Shown here: positions 23,677-33,326 of the stretch, in pieces | Position numbering within the stretch: the first letter of the stretch is position 1 | Layout of the letters: each line of letters begins with the position of its first letter | DNA from: Bacteroidota bacterium | GTDB lineage: Bacteria > Bacteroidota > Bacteroidia > B-17B0 > Aurantibacillaceae | DNA length: 64,000 nt | Direction of reading: 5' to 3' | Assembly (NCBI GenBank): GCA_947450025.1 | Contig: CANFTW010000003.1 | Span: 62,001 to 126,000, forward strand | The notes under the pieces: model-generated | Seen by the model: only the letters and a program-made list of their open reading frames with translations | Databases searched by the model: none | What the model was told of the DNA's origin: nothing | Translations under genes and position numbers: made by a program

Positions 23677-26607
23677 ATGAGAGCGATATCCTTTTTACTA
23701 CTTACTTTTTTATTTTCTAGTTTGCATTTTTTTGCACAAACCAAGTATGCTAATTTTGTCAATCCGTTTATAGGAACTGGCGGTGCTGGGCATACCTTTC
23801 CTGGTGCTACCGTTCCATTTGGCATGGTTCAACTAAGTCCAGATACACGTATAGATGGCAGCTGGGAAGGATGTGGCGGCTACCACTATTCAGATTCTAT
23901 TGTATATGGATTTTCGCACACACATTTAAGTGGTACAGGCGTGAGTGACTATGGTGACATTTTAGTCATGCCAACAACTCAAACTAAAGTAACTCAACAT
24001 AAAAGCTATGCAACAAAATTTTCTCATCTAAAAGAACAAGCAAGTGCAGGGTTTTATCAAGTAGTTCTTGAAAATAATATTCAAGTGCAATTAACAGCCA
24101 CATCACGCGTAGGAATTCATCAATATACATTTCCAAAAACCGACACAGGGTCTATTTTTATAGATTTATTGCACCGAGACAAAACACTAAAATGCAATTT
24201 AAAAATTTTAGATAGCGTCACAATTATTGGTTCACGTGTTAGTGAAGCATGGGCTCAGCAACAATACGTTTATTTTGTTATGAAGTTTAATAAACCTATT
24301 ATCAATAAAAAACTTCATATAGAACCAAATGAGCGACAAAAGCCTAACGAAGAAGATAAAATAACATCTGCTATCATCCAATTTGATATGGCCGATCAAA
24401 CACCACTCATGGTAAAAGTTGGGATTTCACAAACAGGAACGGATGGCGCCATGATGAATTTATTGGCAGAGGCACCACACTGGGATTTTCAAAAATATAA
24501 ACAAGATGCCCTACAAAAATGGGAACAAGAATTATCGAAAATTGAAATTACAACCTCTAACACACAACAAGCTATTGTATTTTATACAGCCTTATACCAT
24601 TGCTTTATTCATCCTTCCATTGCTAGTGATGTGGATGGGTCGTACCGTGGACGCGATTTTAAAATTCATAAGGCTAACGGTTTTACACCATACACCGTAT
24701 TTTCACTATGGGATACGTTTAGAGGCTTGCATCCCTTATTTTCTATCATTGAGCAAAAACGGACGAGTGATATTCTGAATACCTTTTTAAAACAACATCA
24801 AGAGTGCGGCCGTTTACCTATGTGGGAATTATCAGCCAATGAAACCAATTGTATGATTGCTTTTCATAGTGTTTCTGTAATTGCGGATGCAATGAGTAAA
24901 AACATGAATGGATATGATAAACATGCCGTTTACGAAGCCATGATTGCAGCCTCTAACTTCACTAATTTTGGAATTCCGGTTTATAATAAAAACAATTTTT
25001 TACAAATTGAGGATGAGTCTGAAAGTGTTTCGAAAACTTTAGAATATGCTTATGATAACTGGTGTATCTCTCAAATAGCTAAAAAATTAAATAAAAAAGT
25101 TGATTACGATATTTACATCAAACGGGCGCAAGGATACAAAAATGTGTATGACCATAAAACTGGATTTATGCGTCCACGGAAAAATGGAAATTGGCTTTCT
25201 CCATTTGAACCAAGAGAAGTCAATAATCATTTTACAGAAGCCAATAGTTGGCAATACACGTTTTTTGCTCCACAAGATATTTCGGGTTTAATTAACTTAA
25301 TGGGTGGAGAAAAAAAGTTTGAACAAAAGCTAGATGAACTATTTACCGCGAGCACGAAAACAGAAGGAAGGACACAAGCGGATATTACCGGACTAATTGG
25401 TCAGTACGCACATGGTAATGAACCTAGTCATCATATGACTTATTTATATAACTATGTAAGCAAGCCTCATAAAACGCAAGAAAAAGTTCACCAAATCTTA
25501 ACTGAGTTTTATAAAAATGATCCCGATGGATTAATAGGTAATGAAGATTGTGGGCAAATGAGCGCGTGGTATGTGTTAAGCTCGATTGGGTTTTATCAAG
25601 TGTGTCCTGGAAAGCCTGAATATGCCATAGGCTCTCCATTATTTGATGATGTTGTGATTCATTTAGAAAATGGAAAAAATTTTGAAATCAAAAAACAAAA
25701 TCCTAGTACTCATTTTCAATATATAGTATCCTCTACACTTAACGGGAAACCTTCTAATAGCAGTGCCTTATGGCATAACACTATCATGAATGGTGGAACA
25801 TTAGAATTAACCATGGCCGATAACGTCGATGAAAAAAGCGACTTCGGGAAATCTGGTTTATTAAGACCAAGTACCAGCATTTCAGACAAACCTATAATTC
25901 AAACACCTATTATTAATGCTCCTACTAAAATCACCGAAACAGCTAAATCAATTACCATAGAGCATTCTAATAACAAAGCTGTTTTATATTATACCCTAGA
26001 CGGTTCTGAGCCAACCTTAACTTCTAAAAAATACACGGGTGCTTTTACCTGCGATTCCTCTTCTATTATTAAAGCCAAAGCATTTTTAAATAATGAATTA
26101 AGTACAACCGTTGAAAGTCATATTTATAAAAAGCCAAACAATTGGGACATTACTATTAATAGTTCTTACAATAAACAATATGATGCAGGAGGTAATGACG
26201 GCATTATTGACGGACAACATGGAACCACCAATTGGAGAAGCGGTGGTTGGCAAGGTTACCAAGCACAAGATTTTGATTGTATCATTGATTTAGGTAAAAT
26301 AATTCCAATTCAATTTGTCAATGCCAGTTTTTTACAAGATACGCGCTCCTGGATTATTTATCCTAAACGGGTAGAATACTTTGTATCTGAAGATGGCATC
26401 ACCTATCAATTATTAGGTACTGTTGAAAATGGTGTAGCCGCCGACGATTACAATTTACAAATGCGTACCTTTTTTAATAAGCCCGAAAACCCAGTCGCTA
26501 CGCGCTATTTAAAAGTAAAAGCCATTAATTATGGCACCCTACCAGACTGGCATCAAGGAAAAGGTGGAGAAGCGTTCATATTTATTGATGAAATTGAGGT
26601 GAGATAA
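23677..26607 (+). CDS. Alpha-mannosidase (GH92) with C-terminal beta modules
   Basis: A 976-residue exported GH92 exo-alpha-mannosidase, a calcium-dependent inverting family acting on high-mannose glycans. Signal peptide MRAISFLLLTFLFSSLHFFA, then NPFIGTGGAGHTFPGATVPF, GYHYSD and GFSHTHLSGTG. The acid is E582 in HGNEPSHH; the NEDCGQMSAW segment (622-631) supplies the base region. The catalytic part ends near residue 735. A chitobiase-type FN3-like domain (YTLDGSEPT, about 770) and a discoidin-like domain (about 825-976) follow, the same pair as on the GH20 protein. Linkage preference cannot be read from sequence. Confidence 0.95.
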   Translation: MRAISFLLLTFLFSSLHFFAQTKYANFVNPFIGTGGAGHTFPGATVPFGMVQLSPDTRIDGSWEGCGGYHYSDSIVYGFSHTHLSGTGVSDYGDILVMPTTQTKVTQHKSYATKFSHLKEQASAGFYQVVLENNIQVQLTATSRVGIHQYTFPKTDTGSIFIDLLHRDKTLKCNLKILDSVTIIGSRVSEAWAQQQYVYFVMKFNKPIINKKLHIEPNERQKPNEEDKITSAIIQFDMADQTPLMVKVGISQTGTDGAMMNLLAEAPHWDFQKYKQDALQKWEQELSKIEITTSNTQQAIVFYTALYHCFIHPSIASDVDGSYRGRDFKIHKANGFTPYTVFSLWDTFRGLHPLFSIIEQKRTSDILNTFLKQHQECGRLPMWELSANETNCMIAFHSVSVIADAMSKNMNGYDKHAVYEAMIAASNFTNFGIPVYNKNNFLQIEDESESVSKTLEYAYDNWCISQIAKKLNKKVDYDIYIKRAQGYKNVYDHKTGFMRPRKNGNWLSPFEPREVNNHFTEANSWQYTFFAPQDISGLINLMGGEKKFEQKLDELFTASTKTEGRTQADITGLIGQYAHGNEPSHHMTYLYNYVSKPHKTQEKVHQILTEFYKNDPDGLIGNEDCGQMSAWYVLSSIGFYQVCPGKPEYAIGSPLFDDVVIHLENGKNFEIKKQNPSTHFQYIVSSTLNGKPSNSSALWHNTIMNGGTLELTMADNVDEKSDFGKSGLLRPSTSISDKPIIQTPIINAPTKITETAKSITIEHSNNKAVLYYTLDGSEPTLTSKKYTGAFTCDSSSIIKAKAFLNNELSTTVESHIYKKPNNWDITINSSYNKQYDAGGNDGIIDGQHGTTNWRSGGWQGYQAQDFDCIIDLGKIIPIQFVNASFLQDTRSWIIYPKRVEYFVSEDGITYQLLGTVENGVAADDYNLQMRTFFNKPENPVATRYLKVKAINYGTLPDWHQGKGGEAFIFIDEIEVR

Positions 26608-26639
26608 CTAGGTTATTTCAAAAAAAAAATTTATTTAGC

Positions 26640-27869
26640 ATGGTGAGACCTTTATTTCTAATATTTATACTTGTTGCCTCCTTTTGCAATGCTCAGATAA
26701 AAACTGGTATTTGGCGCGCATCCCTTTTATTAAGTGCCGAAAACCAATTAGAACTTCCTTTTAATTTTGAAATTAAAAATCAAAAAGGAAAAATCTCTTT
26801 AATCATCCATAATGCGCAAGAACGAATTACGGTTGATGAAGTGGTGCTGACAAAAGATTCTTTAAATTTTAAAATGCCCATCTTTGATACCGAATTTAGA
26901 ACTCAACTCAGTGGAGATAGCATTCTTAAAGGCGTATGGATTAATCATACTAAAAAAGAAAATAATAGCATTACCTTTCATGCTCAGTTTGGAAACAAAC
27001 ATCGCTTTTTGATGCCTGTTGAAAAGCCTACTAATTTTTATGATGGCCGATGGGAAACAATCTTTAGTCCTGAAACAAAAGACAGCAGCAAGGCTATTGG
27101 AATTTTTAAACACATTGCCAATTCAGCGTTAGTTGAAGGAACCTTTTTAACCGAAACTGGAGACTATCGGTTTTTAGAAGGAATGGAAAGCAACGGCAAA
27201 TTATACTTAAGTTGTTTTGATGGCTCGCATGCTTATTTATTTTTAGCCGAACACAATGGCTCCCAAATTACAAAAGGCGATTTTTATTCAGGCCCTGCAT
27301 GGCATGAAAACTGGGTAGCAAAACGTAATGATAAATTTCAATTACACGACCCTGAAAGTTTAACCTATTTAAAAAATCCTGACGAAAAAATTGACTTTGT
27401 TTTTTACAATGTCAAAAATCAAAAAGTAAGTTTAAGCGATCCTAAATACAAAAACAAAGTAGTGATTGTGCAAATTATGGGAAGTTGGTGCCCAAATTGT
27501 ATGGATGAAAGCGCTTATTTATCAAAGGTTTACAAGCAGTACCATAAAAAAGGATTAGAAATTATTGCCCTAGCTTACGAACGAACCTCGGATGCTGAGC
27601 GCGCTAAAACCAACTTAATGCGTTTAAGTAAACGATTTGATATTAGCTATGACATTTTACTAACCGGTTTAACAGGCAAAGAAAAAGCCTCAGAAAGTTT
27701 ACCCTTTTTAAATGGCGTTATGGCATTTCCTACCACTATTTTCTTAGATAAAAATCATCAGGTAAAATCGGTTTACACCGGCTTTAGCGGCCCCGCAACT
27801 GGCAAAGCTTATGAGGATTATACGGTTAAAACGGAGAAGTTGTTAAACGAATTACTTTCTAAGAAGTAG
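26640..27869 (+). CDS. TlpA-like thioredoxin-fold exported protein
   Basis: A 409-residue protein with a signal peptide (VRPLFLIFILVASFCNA). Residues 20-255 are a beta-rich domain typical of Bacteroidota TlpA-like proteins. Residues about 265-405 form a thioredoxin fold with the redox motif WCPNC (in MGSWCPNCMDESA) and the cis-Pro region MAFPTTIFLDK. It should act as a periplasmic disulfide reductase or oxidoreductase. It begins 32 bp after the GH92 stop and is probably the last operon gene. The glycosidases carry few Cys residues, so a dedicated folding role is only a guess. Confidence 0.88.
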   Translation: MVRPLFLIFILVASFCNAQIKTGIWRASLLLSAENQLELPFNFEIKNQKGKISLIIHNAQERITVDEVVLTKDSLNFKMPIFDTEFRTQLSGDSILKGVWINHTKKENNSITFHAQFGNKHRFLMPVEKPTNFYDGRWETIFSPETKDSSKAIGIFKHIANSALVEGTFLTETGDYRFLEGMESNGKLYLSCFDGSHAYLFLAEHNGSQITKGDFYSGPAWHENWVAKRNDKFQLHDPESLTYLKNPDEKIDFVFYNVKNQKVSLSDPKYKNKVVIVQIMGSWCPNCMDESAYLSKVYKQYHKKGLEIIALAYERTSDAERAKTNLMRLSKRFDISYDILLTGLTGKEKASESLPFLNGVMAFPTTIFLDKNHQVKSVYTGFSGPATGKAYEDYTVKTEKLLNELLSKK

Positions 27870-27871
27870 TC

Positions 27872-29071
27872 TTAATAAAACAAATTATTATAAGGGAACC
27901 TCACTACATGTACTTTCTTAACTGTATCGTAAACCAGTTTTTTAAAGTCAGGTATGTTTTCTTTATTCAAAGCACTAATATAAACACAAGTTTGGTCGAG
28001 GTTTGTCATCCAAGTTTTTTTCAATTCATCTAGTGACAAATTTTCTCTAGTAACAGGTGTTAAATCATCTTCATCTTTTTTCACGTATTTAAAAGCATCA
28101 ATTTTATTAAACACCAAAATCGTTTCCTTATCACCTGCCCCAATATCAATTAAGGTTTGGCGTACCACATTAATATGGTCTTCAAAATTTGGATGAGAAA
28201 TATCAACCACGTGCAATAAAATATCAGCCTCACGTACTTCGTCTAATGTGCTTTTAAAACTTTCTACTAATTGCGTTGGTAATTTTCTAATAAAACCTAC
28301 GGTATCTGTAAGCAAGAAAAATAAATTATCAATGGTGACTTTACGTACCGTTGTATCAAGTGTAGCGAACAATTTGTTTTCGGCAAACACTTCGCTTTTG
28401 CTTATCATATTCATGATGGTGGATTTACCTACATTGGTATAACCCACTAAAGCTACACGCACAAACTCACCACGGTTTTTGCGTTGCGTAGCCATTTGCT
28501 TATCAATCACTTTTAAATCTTCCTTAAGCTGAGCAATTCTATCACGCGCAATCCGTCTATCTGTTTCAATTTCTTTTTCTCCTGCTCCACCACGTGTGCC
28601 GGTACCTCCACGTTGACGCTCTAAGTGAGTCCACATACCCGTTAAGCGTGGTAGTAAATATTGTAGCTGTGCTAACTGCACTTGTGTTTTGGCATGAGCT
28701 GTTTGGGCACGTTGCGAAAATATTTCTAGAATTAAAGTGGTTCTATCTAATATTCTCGTGCCTAATTCTTTTTCTAAATTTCGCTGTTGAGAAGGAGATA
28801 ATTCATCGTCAAAAATAACGACCGAAATTTTATGCTCCTTAATAAAAGCTTTAACATCATTCAATTTTCCTTTGCCCAAAAAAGTGGCTTTATCAGGGCG
28901 TTCTAATTTTTGAGTAAATACTTTTTTAGTTTCAACACCATAGGTTTCTGCCAAAAAAGCTAATTCATCTAAGTATTCATAAGATACCGCTTCGTTTTGT
29001 CGTTTATTAATAACGCCAATTAAAACGGCTGTAGATGCTTGTGTTTCGGTAGAATGAAGATCAGCTTTCAA
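27872..29071 (-). CDS. hflX: GTPase HflX
   Basis: A 399-residue ribosome-associated GTPase that splits stalled 70S ribosomes. The N-terminal domain (AVLIGVINKRQNEAVSYEYLDELAFLAET) and glycine-rich linker (RGGTGTRGGAGEKEIETDRR) precede the G domain with GYTNVGKST (G1), the TLDTTVR G2 threonines, DTVGF (G3) and FNKID (G4). The start is TTG 29071, 5 bp after the cytochrome gene; no ATG is available that keeps the N-terminal domain. Likely translated from the same mRNA as the cytochrome. Convergent with the TlpA-like gene, 2 bp apart. Confidence 0.95.
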   Translation of the reverse strand: MKADLHSTETQASTAVLIGVINKRQNEAVSYEYLDELAFLAETYGVETKKVFTQKLERPDKATFLGKGKLNDVKAFIKEHKISVVIFDDELSPSQQRNLEKELGTRILDRTTLILEIFSQRAQTAHAKTQVQLAQLQYLLPRLTGMWTHLERQRGGTGTRGGAGEKEIETDRRIARDRIAQLKEDLKVIDKQMATQRKNRGEFVRVALVGYTNVGKSTIMNMISKSEVFAENKLFATLDTTVRKVTIDNLFFLLTDTVGFIRKLPTQLVESFKSTLDEVREADILLHVVDISHPNFEDHINVVRQTLIDIGAGDKETILVFNKIDAFKYVKKDEDDLTPVTRENLSLDELKKTWMTNLDQTCVYISALNKENIPDFKKLVYDTVKKVHVVRFPYNNLFY

Positions 29072-29076
29072 TAGTA

Positions 29077-29682
29077 CTATTTTCCTTTTAAATCAGTTTC
29101 AATATAGGAAGCCACTGCCTCAATTTGTTCGGCAGATAAAGAAGATTTATAGGCTGCCATTGTATTTTTTCCATTGGTAATAATTTCTACAAGACCAGTG
29201 TGTGGCAATGCAGTCGCTGATAAATCTTTAGCGCCACTCATTCCTAACTTACCATCACCTCCGTGACATAGGACACATTTTTGTTCAAAAATCTCTTTAC
29301 CACTCAATGCTGCAATGATTTTACCAGCCTTTTCTTTTTTTACTTTTTGGGCTAAGCCAAAAGAAACCACAATGAAGAAAAAAGATAAAGTCACCAATAC
29401 CTTATTTTTCTTTTTATAACCTACCACCGCTAATGGAATAGAGGCCAATACCAATCCTACTTTCACATACATTAAAGAAGGGATGTGTGGCATTTGGGTG
29501 AGTAAAAAAACACCAGTAGCTAAAAATCCAAAACTCACAATCATTTCCACGATTTTAGTTTTTTTCTTAAATTTTTCTAGTAACTCGTCTTTATCGCTTA
29601 ATAATAAAATGGTTTTTATTAAATAAATGAGTGTAAAAAGCACTACAAATAAGTAGTGAGAGTGTAACATACCTGTTGCCAT
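29077..29682 (-). CDS. Membrane-anchored cytochrome c
   Basis: A 201-residue protein: four predicted membrane helices in residues 1-115 (LHSHYLFVVLFTLIYLIKTILLL, VEMIVSFGFLATGVFLL, VKVGLVLASIPLAVVGY, VLVTLSFFFIVVSFGLA), then a periplasmic class I cytochrome c domain with heme site CVLCHGG and likely Met ligand in NTMAAYKSSLS. The helical part resembles SirB-like membrane proteins. It probably transfers electrons at the membrane; partner unknown. ATG 29682 with a -7 box upstream. hflX follows 5 bp later. Confidence 0.87.
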   Translation of the reverse strand: MATGMLHSHYLFVVLFTLIYLIKTILLLSDKDELLEKFKKKTKIVEMIVSFGFLATGVFLLTQMPHIPSLMYVKVGLVLASIPLAVVGYKKKNKVLVTLSFFFIVVSFGLAQKVKKEKAGKIIAALSGKEIFEQKCVLCHGGDGKLGMSGAKDLSATALPHTGLVEIITNGKNTMAAYKSSLSAEQIEAVASYIETDLKGK

Positions 29683-29703
29683 AGTCTAATTTTAATTGTG
29701 TTT

Positions 29704-29711
29704 CAAATTTA
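29704..29711 (-). promoter_or_regulatory. -7 promoter box (TAnnTTTG) of the cytochrome c-hflX unit
   Basis: TAAATTTG on the minus strand, 21 bp before the ATG at 29682. No clear -33 element was found. Confidence 0.5.
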
Positions 29712-29767
29712 ACAATTTATCTGTAAATAAAAGACTGAAAGTAATTTTTATACATTAGCGATAATGC

Positions 29768-29775
29768 TATATTTG
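29768..29775 (+). promoter_or_regulatory. -7 promoter box (TAnnTTTG) of the amidohydrolase
   Basis: TATATTTG, 19 bp before the ATG at 29795. It lies in the divergent gap with the cytochrome gene. Confidence 0.55.
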
Positions 29776-29794
29776 TTACAATTAACCTATCATC

Positions 29795-32700
29795 ATGCGT
29801 AAACTACTTTTTATTTTTTCTATTGTATTTATCAATCATAGCTATTTGATAAGTCAATCGACATTTCCTGTAAATGGTGCTCCAAATTCTACACACACTA
29901 TTTATGCCTTTATAAATTGCACCTTGCATGTAGATGCGGATGTCACTATATTAAATGCTAGTTTAATTATTCAAGACGGAAAAATTATTCGTGTAGGCGA
30001 AAAATTAGAAGCCCCAAAAGATGCAATTGTCAGTGATTTAAAAGGCAAGCATATCTATCCAGCCTTTTTAGACTTGTATAGTGATTACGGAATGCCTGAA
30101 GTAAAACGTCATGATTACACCGATGCGCCAAAGAAAGGTGCTTATGGCTGGAACCAAGCTATTAAAAGTGATCTAGAAGCCCAAAAATTATTTCTTCATA
30201 ATCTATCAAAAGCTGATGAATTGCGAAAACTAGGATTTGGCGCTGTGGTAACAGCACAAAAAGATGGCATAGTAAGAGGAAGTGGAGTCTTAGTAAACTT
30301 AAATGATGCTAAAGAAAATGAAAGCATTATTAAAGACAAAGCAGCCGCATTTTATTCTTTAAACAAAGGCACCTCGCCTCAAGACTATCCTTCCTCACTA
30401 ATGGGATCAGTGGCTTTGCTTCGCCAAACATATTACGATGCTACTTGGTATAAAACGAATGCCGCCAAAACAGAATACAACATCACCTTAGATGCCTTCA
30501 ACAAATTACAAGAACTACCTTCTATTTTTGAGGGTAACGACAAATACAATGATTTACGTGGTAAAAAAATTGCTGATGAATTTAAAGTAAAATATATTAT
30601 CAAAGGCGGCGGCAACGAATACCAAAGATTGTATGATATACAAAACAGTTATTCAAAATACATTATTCCAGTTAACTTTCCTGATGCTATTGATGTGGAA
30701 GATCCTTATGATGCAGAACAAGCTTCGTTAAGCGACTTAAAACATTGGGAAATGGCGCCAGCAAATTTAGCACTATTAGAAAAAAATTATGTGCCCTTTT
30801 GTATTACCTCAGCAGACTTAAAAGATAAATCAGCATTTTTAAGAAACGTTAGAAAAGCCATTAAATATGGCTTATCTGAAAAAACAGCCTTACGAGCACT
30901 CACTTATAATCCAGCAAATTTTATTGGCGTGCAAGATAAGCTTGGCAGTTTAAAACAAGGGATGTATGCCAACTTCTTTATTTCGTCTAAACCCATTTTT
31001 GAAGAGGATGCTATTATTTTTGAAACATGGAGTAATGGAGAGAAACATGTTTACAATGATTACACGCTTCCTGAAATTACAGGCTTATATGAATTAGCAT
31101 ATCAGGGCAATTCATACAAACTCACCATTAAAAAAGACCAAGACAATTATTTTGGGATGGTGCAATTAAAAGATAGTTTAAAAGCTAAAGTTAATATTGC
31201 CTTTAAAAATAATTTACTAACCTTAAGTTTTCCATACGACTCAACATTCACCATTCGTTTATCAGGTAATTATAATGAGTTAACAAAATCGTTTACTGGC
31301 GCTGGACAATTAGCGGATGGTTCTTGGCTTGATTTTAAACTTAACTACACGCCAGTGATTGATACAGCAAAACAAAAGACACCTAGCCTTTCTAATGCAC
31401 AAAAAATAGATTACGGAAAAATATATTATCCATTTAGTGCCTACGGTGAAGCAGAATTAGATAGTCAGGGATTAATCAAAGATACTTGGTCTAAGTTTAA
31501 AAAACGTTATGATGCAGTTTTAATTAAAAATGCCACCATTTGGACCAATGAATCAGATTCCATTTTAAAGGATCAAGATATTTATATTGTAGATGGAAAA
31601 ATTGTGAGGATTGCTCCAAATATTGATGCTCCTAAAACAGCCTTTGCAAAAACCATAGATGCAAAAGGCATGCATTTAACTCCAGGTATTATTGATGAAC
31701 ACTCTCATATTGCCTTATTTAGTGTGAATGAAGGCGCTGATGCGAGCAGCGCCGAAGTAAGAATGGGTGATGTGATTAATCCTGACGATATCAATATTTA
31801 CCGACAATTATCTGGAGGGGTAACAACCGCTCAATTATTGCACGGCTCTGCAAACCCTATTGGCGGACAAAGTTGTATCATCAAATTACGTTGGGGTAAA
31901 AATCCTGAAGAATTTAAATATGAAAAAGCGCCAGCATTTATAAAATTTGCATTAGGAGAAAACGTAAAACACTCTAACGGTTTAAACCCTGACCAATTAA
32001 GATTTCCACAAACTCGTATGGGGGTAGAGCAATTGTATTATGATTATTTTACTAGAGCGGCTGCCTATAAAAAACAAATGGAAGCATATGGAAAATTAAG
32101 TCCAAAAGACCTTGCAAAAAGTGGGATGTTGGCACCTCGTAAAGATTTAGATTTAGAAGCTTTAGCTGAAATATTAGATGGTAAGCGTTTTATCACTTGT
32201 CATAGTTATGTGCAAAGCGAAGTAAATATGTTAATGCATGTTGCAGATAGTATGAAATTTAAAGTGAATACGTTTACACACATTTTAGAAGGATACAAAG
32301 TAGCAGATAAAATGAAAGCCCATGGCGCCAACGCCTCAACCTTCGCAGATTGGTGGGCATACAAATTAGAAGTCATGGATGCTATACCATATAACGCTAG
32401 CATGCTTACCAAAGTTGGTGTGAACACTGCGATTAATTCGGATGATGCTGAAATGGGAAGACGTTTAAATCAAGAAGCTGCAAAGTCAATTAAATATGGT
32501 GGTTTAACAGAGGTGCAAGCCTTAAAATTAGTGACATTAAATCCCGCAAAGATGTTACACATTGATGATAAAGTAGGAAGTATTAAAGTTGGCAAGGTAG
32601 CGGATTTAGTGATTTGGTCTGACAATCCATTAAGTGTTTACGCAAAAGTCAATACTACGATAATTGATGGGCAAATTTATTACGACAAAGATGAAGATGC

Positions 32701-32845
32701 TAAATTGCGTGAGGATATTAAAAAAGAACGCGCTCGTATTATCGCTAAATTAATTACTGAAAAAAATAAAGGTGCTAAGGTTATTAAACCTCAACCAAAA
32801 AAACAAAACCACTTCCATTGCGATAGCGAAGAAAGTGGTTGGTAA
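29795..32845 (+). CDS. Exported tandem amidohydrolase-family protein
   Basis: A 1016-residue protein with a signal peptide (RKLLFIFSIVFINHSYLISQ) and two amidohydrolase units. The C-terminal unit (about 570-990) has the metal motif H636-S-H638 in DEHSHIA, later His-containing segments CHSYVQSE and THILEGYKVADKM, and NSDDAEMGRR. The N-terminal unit (about 30-420) keeps the fold (IYPAFLDLYSDYG; LRALTYNPANFIGVQDKLGSL), but the HxH position reads LYSDYG (94-99), so it is probably non-catalytic. About 150 residues of beta structure separate them. Substrate unknown; a peptidase- or imidazolonepropionase-like role is typical of relatives. Confidence 0.88.
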   Translation: MRKLLFIFSIVFINHSYLISQSTFPVNGAPNSTHTIYAFINCTLHVDADVTILNASLIIQDGKIIRVGEKLEAPKDAIVSDLKGKHIYPAFLDLYSDYGMPEVKRHDYTDAPKKGAYGWNQAIKSDLEAQKLFLHNLSKADELRKLGFGAVVTAQKDGIVRGSGVLVNLNDAKENESIIKDKAAAFYSLNKGTSPQDYPSSLMGSVALLRQTYYDATWYKTNAAKTEYNITLDAFNKLQELPSIFEGNDKYNDLRGKKIADEFKVKYIIKGGGNEYQRLYDIQNSYSKYIIPVNFPDAIDVEDPYDAEQASLSDLKHWEMAPANLALLEKNYVPFCITSADLKDKSAFLRNVRKAIKYGLSEKTALRALTYNPANFIGVQDKLGSLKQGMYANFFISSKPIFEEDAIIFETWSNGEKHVYNDYTLPEITGLYELAYQGNSYKLTIKKDQDNYFGMVQLKDSLKAKVNIAFKNNLLTLSFPYDSTFTIRLSGNYNELTKSFTGAGQLADGSWLDFKLNYTPVIDTAKQKTPSLSNAQKIDYGKIYYPFSAYGEAELDSQGLIKDTWSKFKKRYDAVLIKNATIWTNESDSILKDQDIYIVDGKIVRIAPNIDAPKTAFAKTIDAKGMHLTPGIIDEHSHIALFSVNEGADASSAEVRMGDVINPDDINIYRQLSGGVTTAQLLHGSANPIGGQSCIIKLRWGKNPEEFKYEKAPAFIKFALGENVKHSNGLNPDQLRFPQTRMGVEQLYYDYFTRAAAYKKQMEAYGKLSPKDLAKSGMLAPRKDLDLEALAEILDGKRFITCHSYVQSEVNMLMHVADSMKFKVNTFTHILEGYKVADKMKAHGANASTFADWWAYKLEVMDAIPYNASMLTKVGVNTAINSDDAEMGRRLNQEAAKSIKYGGLTEVQALKLVTLNPAKMLHIDDKVGSIKVGKVADLVIWSDNPLSVYAKVNTTIIDGQIYYDKDEDAKLREDIKKERARIIAKLITEKNKGAKVIKPQPKKQNHFHCDSEESGW

Positions 32846-32859
32846 TATGTTTATTATTC

Positions 32860-33321
32860 TTATCCTAAATACTTAGCCAACCAAGTTGCTTCTAAAGGTT
32901 GTTTCCATTTTGTGGCTAATTGATTAGATTCGGTAATGGTATTATCAAACACTAAAGTATTAGAGGATATAGTATTGACAGCTAATAAATCCTTTATCTG
33001 AGAGGCTTTAACTACCTCCACTTGATTGTTGTGTTCGTATGCCACTAATAAACGATTTAATAGCTCAACAGAAAAAACTTGTTCCAATTCTTTAATAAAG
33101 CGTAATTGCTTATCAATACTACAGCCACTGGCATTATATTTTTCTTCATTTACTTTAAAAATTAACAAACGATTTTGATATAACTCAAAGGCTGCGTCTA
33201 AGCTTACATCGTGCGCTGTCCATCCACTCACAAACGTTTGACAGCGATTTTTAAAATCTACTAATTGCTCATTCGTTAATTCATTGCTTAATGTATAAAT
33301 CCAAATACGTTCGTTCATCAT
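32860..33321 (-). CDS. Conserved Bacteroidota protein of unknown function
   Basis: A 153-residue cytosolic protein (MNERIWIYTLSNELTNEQ ... VSGWTAHD ... SGCSIDKQLRFI). I recognise this as a family conserved in Bacteroidota and often labelled an ABC-transporter ATPase, but no Walker motifs are present, so that label is not supported. The GCSIDK segment and the WTAHD segment are its most distinctive parts. Start at 33321 or the adjacent ATG 33318. Six bp downstream of the methyltransferase-glycosyltransferase fusion gene, so likely cotranscribed with it. Confidence 0.8.
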   Translation of the reverse strand: MMNERIWIYTLSNELTNEQLVDFKNRCQTFVSGWTAHDVSLDAAFELYQNRLLIFKVNEEKYNASGCSIDKQLRFIKELEQVFSVELLNRLLVAYEHNNQVEVVKASQIKDLLAVNTISSNTLVFDNTITESNQLATKWKQPLEATWLAKYLG

Positions 33322-33326
33322 CTTTA

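Noticed and set aside
32807-32840. Hairpin (AACCACTT/AAGTGGTT) at the 3' end of the amidohydrolase gene as a terminator
   Set aside because: The stem is only 8 bp with an 18-base loop, lies inside the coding sequence, and has no T run after it.
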